Positions 42,845 to 46,378 of a stretch of DNA of 46,378 bases are shown one piece after another. Within the stretch, counting starts at the first letter, position 1. Every line of letters begins with the position of its first letter. The notes below the pieces were generated by a model. It saw nothing but the letters and a program-made list of their open reading frames with translations. It made no database searches and had not been told where the DNA came from. This stretch comes from JBFXAN01 sp050184225. GTDB lineage: Bacteria; Chloroflexota; Dehalococcoidia; CAUJGQ01. Both the position numbers and the translations under genes were made by a program. Location of the stretch: assembly GCA_050184225.1 (NCBI GenBank), contig JBFXAN010000036.1, positions 1 through 46,378 of the forward strand, written 5' to 3'.

Positions 42845-44694
42845 GTTCCCACGCGACCGTCGATGAGTCCTGCCGCGGTGTCTTTCTTTATAGTCCCCGC
42901 TATCTCGACTACGACCTCGGACCCGGCCACCCGATGCGGCCGCAGCGACTGAAAGCGCTCCGCGAACTGCTCGACGGGTTGCGCCTGCTGGACGGTCCGA
43001 CGGCATGCTCGCGAGAGCCGGCGCCCGCCACCGACGCCGATCTGCGCTTAGCACACTCGGAGCAATACATCGGCGCCGTCCGGGCGCTGAGCAACGGAGC
43101 AATGACTATTGATCCGGAATCGATCGGGCTTGGTCCGGGAGATACACCCGCGTTTCTCGGCATGCACGACACCACCGCGGCGATGGTGGGCGGCACCTTG
43201 GCAGCAGCGCGGATGGTGCTGGCGGGGGAGTTCGATCATGCCTTCAATCCCGGCGGCGGTCTGCACCATGCCATGCGGGAGCGGGCGTCCGGATTTTGTG
43301 TGTATAACGATCTGGTCGTTGCGATTGCGGACGCGGTGATGCAGCACGGTATCCGGGTGATGTACATCGACCTGGATGTCCACCACGGCGACGGTGTGCA
43401 GGCGGCGTTCTACGACGATCCGCGCGTGTTGACCGTCTCGTTCCATGAGACGGGACGGTATCTCTTTCCGGGAACGGGCGCCGTCCCGGAGGTGGGGTCC
43501 GGCGCCGGGATCGGCTACTGCGTCAACGTGCCGTTGGCGCCGTTCACCGAAGATGACTCTTGGTTGGACGCCGTGACATCACTGCTGCCGCCGCTGGCCG
43601 AGCGCTTCCAACCGGACTTGATCGTCAGCCAGCACGGCTGTGATGGGCATGTATGGGACGGTCAGTCCCACCTGCTCCTGACGATGCGGGCATTCCATGC
43701 GTCGGCGCGGCTGATTCATCAGCTGGCCCATCAGCATTGTCGTGGCCGCTGGGTCGCGACGGGCGGCGGCGGCTACGATCCGATCCGGGTGGTGCCACGC
43801 GCGTGGGCAGCGGTCTGGAGCGAGATGGTGCGCGGCCGCGTCTCCTCACGGCTGCCGGCGGACTGGCGACGGCGGTGGCAGCCGGAAGCAGCGTCGCCGT
43901 TTCCGGATCGGATGTCCGACCCACCGGCGATCGTGCGTGCGATCCCGCGGAAGCCGCAGATCGAGGAGGAGAACCGGGCGACGGTGGCGCGCGTGCGCGA
44001 TCAGGCGCTGTCGTCGCGGCTGAAGCAGGCGTACCGGCCGGCCGGTGTGTGGACTCCACGGGCGGTGGCCGAGTTTCCGGCGGGCCGCACCGAACATCTG
44101 ACGGTGAACGGTCGGCCGGTGATCGTGCGGGAGCGCGTGCCGCCATCCGTGTTGCGGCGGCTGCGGGTGGCCGAGGACATGCACGCCTTCACCCGGAGCG
44201 CGCAACGAGAGGCGCATCTGCTCCGGCAGCTGGCGGCGCGGCCCGACGCCAACCTGATCGTGGCGTTCACACCTGAGGGCGAGGTTGTGGCCGAGGTGAC
44301 GCTGGCGCCATGCGAGGGCCGGTGGAGCGACCTGGAAGGCTGCTACGAGCTGGCGATCCAGGTCGCCCGCTCCTGGCGGCACGGCGGCCTCGGCGAGACG
44401 TTGCTCCGCTTCGCGATGGAGCCATCGTATACGGAACGCCTGATCATCATCGCGATGGGCATCGCCTGGCATTGGGATCTAGAGGCGATGGCGATGACGC
44501 CGAAGACCTACCGGGAGATGCTCATGCGGGCATTCAAACCGGCCGGGTTCGAGCCGTATACCACCGACGATCCGGAGATCCTCGCGGCGGAGGGGAATGT
44601 GCTGGTCGCGCGGATCGGCAAACATGTTCCGATGGAACTTGAAGATGCGTTCCATCAGCGACTGACGCGACAGCAGTCGTGGTTCGGGTTCTGA
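42841..44694 (+). CDS. acuC: fused AcuC deacetylase - AcuA acetyltransferase
   Basis: A 617-residue single polypeptide with two opposing activities. Residues about 10-370 are a class I histone-deacetylase-fold enzyme: catalytic HH at 142-143, zinc ligands Asp179, His181 and Asp268, and Tyr312 in GGGGYDP, all present. After a linker with basic segments, residues about 430-617 resemble Bacillus AcuA: acetyl-CoA loop RHGGLGE near 513-519, then MGIAWHWDLEAMAMTPKTYR and TTDDPEILAAEGNVLVARIG. AcuA acetylates and AcuC deacetylates the active-site Lys of acetyl-CoA synthetase. GTG 42841 overlaps the AcuB stop. Fusion of writer and eraser in one chain is the notable point. Confidence 0.9.
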   Translation: MSSHATVDESCRGVFLYSPRYLDYDLGPGHPMRPQRLKALRELLDGLRLLDGPTACSREPAPATDADLRLAHSEQYIGAVRALSNGAMTIDPESIGLGPGDTPAFLGMHDTTAAMVGGTLAAARMVLAGEFDHAFNPGGGLHHAMRERASGFCVYNDLVVAIADAVMQHGIRVMYIDLDVHHGDGVQAAFYDDPRVLTVSFHETGRYLFPGTGAVPEVGSGAGIGYCVNVPLAPFTEDDSWLDAVTSLLPPLAERFQPDLIVSQHGCDGHVWDGQSHLLLTMRAFHASARLIHQLAHQHCRGRWVATGGGGYDPIRVVPRAWAAVWSEMVRGRVSSRLPADWRRRWQPEAASPFPDRMSDPPAIVRAIPRKPQIEEENRATVARVRDQALSSRLKQAYRPAGVWTPRAVAEFPAGRTEHLTVNGRPVIVRERVPPSVLRRLRVAEDMHAFTRSAQREAHLLRQLAARPDANLIVAFTPEGEVVAEVTLAPCEGRWSDLEGCYELAIQVARSWRHGGLGETLLRFAMEPSYTERLIIIAMGIAWHWDLEAMAMTPKTYREMLMRAFKPAGFEPYTTDDPEILAAEGNVLVARIGKHVPMELEDAFHQRLTRQQSWFGF

Positions 44695-45408
44695 TCAAGC
44701 GCGCCGACAGACCAGATCTACGACTGCATCGAGGCCGTCACAGCAGTATCGCGCCCGCTGGTCGTGCGTCCGGACGAGAACGGCGTCGAGTCCGGACGCC
44801 TCTGCTCCAAGGATGTCGGCGACGTAGCTGTCTCCGACCATCCATGCCGTACGTGCCGGTTCTGTAGCTTGGATTGCGGCCTGGAAGATAGCAGGGTGGG
44901 GCTTCTCAAACCCGACCACGGCAGACGTGAAGATGTGATCGAAGAACTCAGCCAAACCCAGTGCGGCAACCAGGTCGGGTAGTTCGGGGACGTGGTTCGA
45001 GATGATGGAATGGCGCCACGCCCGATCGCGCAGTGCCGCCAGCGCCGGACGGACATCGTCATAGACAATCCAGCCGGCCACGCCAAGGTATCGATGTCGT
45101 GTCCGATGCGCGGCGTCGGAGGCCATCTGGGCTGCAACTCCGAGGCTGATGCAGGCGCTGGCCAGCAGTTGTTCAACCGGCACCCACCAGCGGTCAGGCG
45201 TGGAGTGTTCTGGATGCCCGATGTCGGGCGTATGCCAGGGAAAGCCCTGACTCAGCAGCGGCACGAGATCGCTTCTGGTGATCGAGCAGGTCGGTAGACA
45301 TTCGAGGAGTGATGCCGCCAGCGTGCCGCTCCAGCCGTCGGGCCGATGCGCAAGCGTCCCGTCAAAGTCCCAGAAGATGACGCCGGGCGTGAGGGTCTGG
45401 TTGTTCAT
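44695..45408 (-). CDS. HAD-superfamily hydrolase
   Basis: A 237-residue HAD phosphatase-like protein. Motif I WDFDGTL is canonical (two Asp), motif II SIISNH, motif III in GFEKPHPAIF, motif IV MVGDSYVADILGA. An alpha-helical cap lies between motifs I and II. ATG 45408 is 1 base after the stop of the methyltransferase gene, so the two are translationally linked. Its stop abuts that of acuC head-on (TGATCA). Confidence 0.9.
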   Translation of the reverse strand: MNNQTLTPGVIFWDFDGTLAHRPDGWSGTLAASLLECLPTCSITRSDLVPLLSQGFPWHTPDIGHPEHSTPDRWWVPVEQLLASACISLGVAAQMASDAAHRTRHRYLGVAGWIVYDDVRPALAALRDRAWRHSIISNHVPELPDLVAALGLAEFFDHIFTSAVVGFEKPHPAIFQAAIQATEPARTAWMVGDSYVADILGAEASGLDAVLVRTHDQRARYCCDGLDAVVDLVCRRA

Positions 45409-45409
45409 C

Positions 45410-46270
45410 TCAGGGGGCCGACCGCGATCCGGGCGGCTCCCAGCTGACGATGCCGATAAATGGTCGAGCGGCGGGCATCGCGATCCCATCTGCCTGGCCC
45501 CACCGCTCTTGCATCAGCGTCCGCATCTGCCCGTCTTTGGCCGAATCGGGGGTAAGCCAGAGCATGCGCCGGGCCATCTCGTAGGCCTCATCGGGCGGGG
45601 TCAGCTCCACGGTACTCCCGGTGCCAACGGTATGGACTTCGTAGCGGCGTCCCCGCGCCCCGAGCAGGGCGACGAACTCGCGCAGGGCGGGAAGCGTCTG
45701 GAGCGGCTCGCCGTGGACCGCCTCGAACAGCGGCGCGAGCGAGGCGCCGCGGGCCGCCTGGCCGAAAACGGCGATACACAGCCGTCGCGTGTAGCGCTCC
45801 ATCGCATCGAGGAACGGAGCGATCTCGCGGATGTCATAGAGGCTGTGCGCCGCCAGCGAGACATCGCCGCTTTCGCTCCACGATGCGACCGGCCAGCGCA
45901 GGTCATGGATTTCGATGTTGGAGACGCCCGCGTCGGCGGCAGCGCTCGCCAGCGTGTCGCGCATCGACGCAGACGGCTCGACCGCGATCACACGCGCCAC
46001 CCGCCTGGCGAGCGGAACGGCGAAGCGCCCACCGCCCGCGCCGATGTCGAGCCAGGTGTCCGTCGGTTGGGTGAAGGTTTCGAGGACCGGCAGTTCGAGC
46101 GACGGCAACTGTCCGGGTCGAAATCGCGCCGCCATTGCCGCGTAGTGGTCGGCCGCCGGCTCCGGCTCGCGGACGCGGGCGACCTGCGCCGCGTCCGCGT
46201 CGATCAACGCGGCCCAATCCGCCAGCGCCTGGGCGTCTGTGGGTCGAAGGACGGAGGACGGGGCAACCAT
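45410..46270 (-). CDS. SAM-dependent methyltransferase
   Basis: A 286-residue class I methyltransferase. Motif I is LDIGAGGGRFAVPLA with the following acidic VIAVEPSASM; the DVSLAAHSLYDI segment is motif IV. I start at ATG 46270 because the upstream extension in the longer frame is low-complexity and crosses the terminal palindrome. Substrate unknown. First gene of a two-gene unit with the HAD protein. Confidence 0.85.
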   Translation of the reverse strand: MVAPSSVLRPTDAQALADWAALIDADAAQVARVREPEPAADHYAAMAARFRPGQLPSLELPVLETFTQPTDTWLDIGAGGGRFAVPLARRVARVIAVEPSASMRDTLASAAADAGVSNIEIHDLRWPVASWSESGDVSLAAHSLYDIREIAPFLDAMERYTRRLCIAVFGQAARGASLAPLFEAVHGEPLQTLPALREFVALLGARGRRYEVHTVGTGSTVELTPPDEAYEMARRMLWLTPDSAKDGQMRTLMQERWGQADGIAMPAARPFIGIVSWEPPGSRSAP

Positions 46271-46329
46271 GTCTCGATTGTAGGGACGCCCTGATGCCGC
46301 GGCAAGTTCGACCGGACGATTCAGCCGGC

Positions 46330-46378
46330 GCCGTGCATCCACGCTCATTTTTCGATGGTGTGAGCGTGGATGCACGGC
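46330..46378. repeat. inverted repeat R5 at the window end, 18-bp arms
   Basis: gccgtgcatccacgctca (46330-46347) and its exact complement (46361-46378) around a 13-base loop. The right arm ends at the last base, so the repeat may be longer. It lies about 60 bases upstream of the methyltransferase start. Confidence 0.85.

Overview
The window is high-GC bacterial DNA with no tRNA, rRNA, transposase, integrase or CRISPR array that I can see. Gene content suggests a Chloroflexota lineage, perhaps Thermomicrobia/Sphaerobacter-like. The basis is a CIRCE-controlled groES-groEL operon, large AAA-TPR-LuxR/XRE regulators, many secreted beta-lactamase-fold serine hydrolases, DUF433/DUF5615 and Uma2 genes, and an acuB/acuC pair. 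The lineage is an inference from gene content; no marker gene for taxonomy is present.

Layout. (1) 0.3-5.9 kb, minus strand: a compact lanthipeptide locus with a precursor peptide, a LanL/LanKC-type synthetase whose cyclase keeps all three zinc ligands (class IV-like), and 47 bp downstream a MecA-type penicillin-binding protein. (2) 6.2-10.8 kb, plus strand: two alpha/beta hydrolases, a small membrane protein, a DEDD exonuclease coupled to a coiled-coil protein, and a DapF-family protein lacking both catalytic cysteines. (3) 10.8-16.5 kb, minus strand: DUF2851, a small XRE regulator, and an oligopeptide ABC transporter (solute-binding protein and two permeases, no ATPases) with a long palindrome at every gene junction. 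(4) 16.6-31.3 kb, minus strand: two adjacent cassettes of the same design (AAA-LuxR regulator, small ABM-like protein, exported serine hydrolases). The second cassette continues into four exported serine-peptidase-fold proteins, two of which are paralogous pseudoenzymes that have lost the SxxK serine and lysine. (5) 31.8-34.1 kb: promoter, CIRCE and groES-groEL. (6) 34.1-36.2 kb: toxin-antitoxin cassettes interleaved with broken copies of the groEL 3' end. (7) 36.2-46.3 kb: Uma2 proteins, DinB, a RelE-like protein, HAD hydrolases, an M16 peptidase, thymidylate kinase, an esterase, AcuB, a single-polypeptide AcuC-AcuA deacetylase/acetyltransferase, another HAD protein and a methyltransferase.

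A theme that runs through the whole window is long, nearly perfect inverted repeats of several unrelated sequence families. They sit within a few bases of stop or start codons, inside operons, and once in frame inside a regulator gene. One family (about 155-160 bp, four copies here) has conserved ends and a partly conserved centre, like a non-autonomous mobile element.

The most notable candidates are: the lanthipeptide locus with its adjacent PBP; the duplicated regulator/ABM/serine-hydrolase cassettes with twin pseudoenzymes; the groEL-tail scars flanking toxin-antitoxin genes; the fused AcuC-AcuA protein; and the in-frame palindromic insertion.
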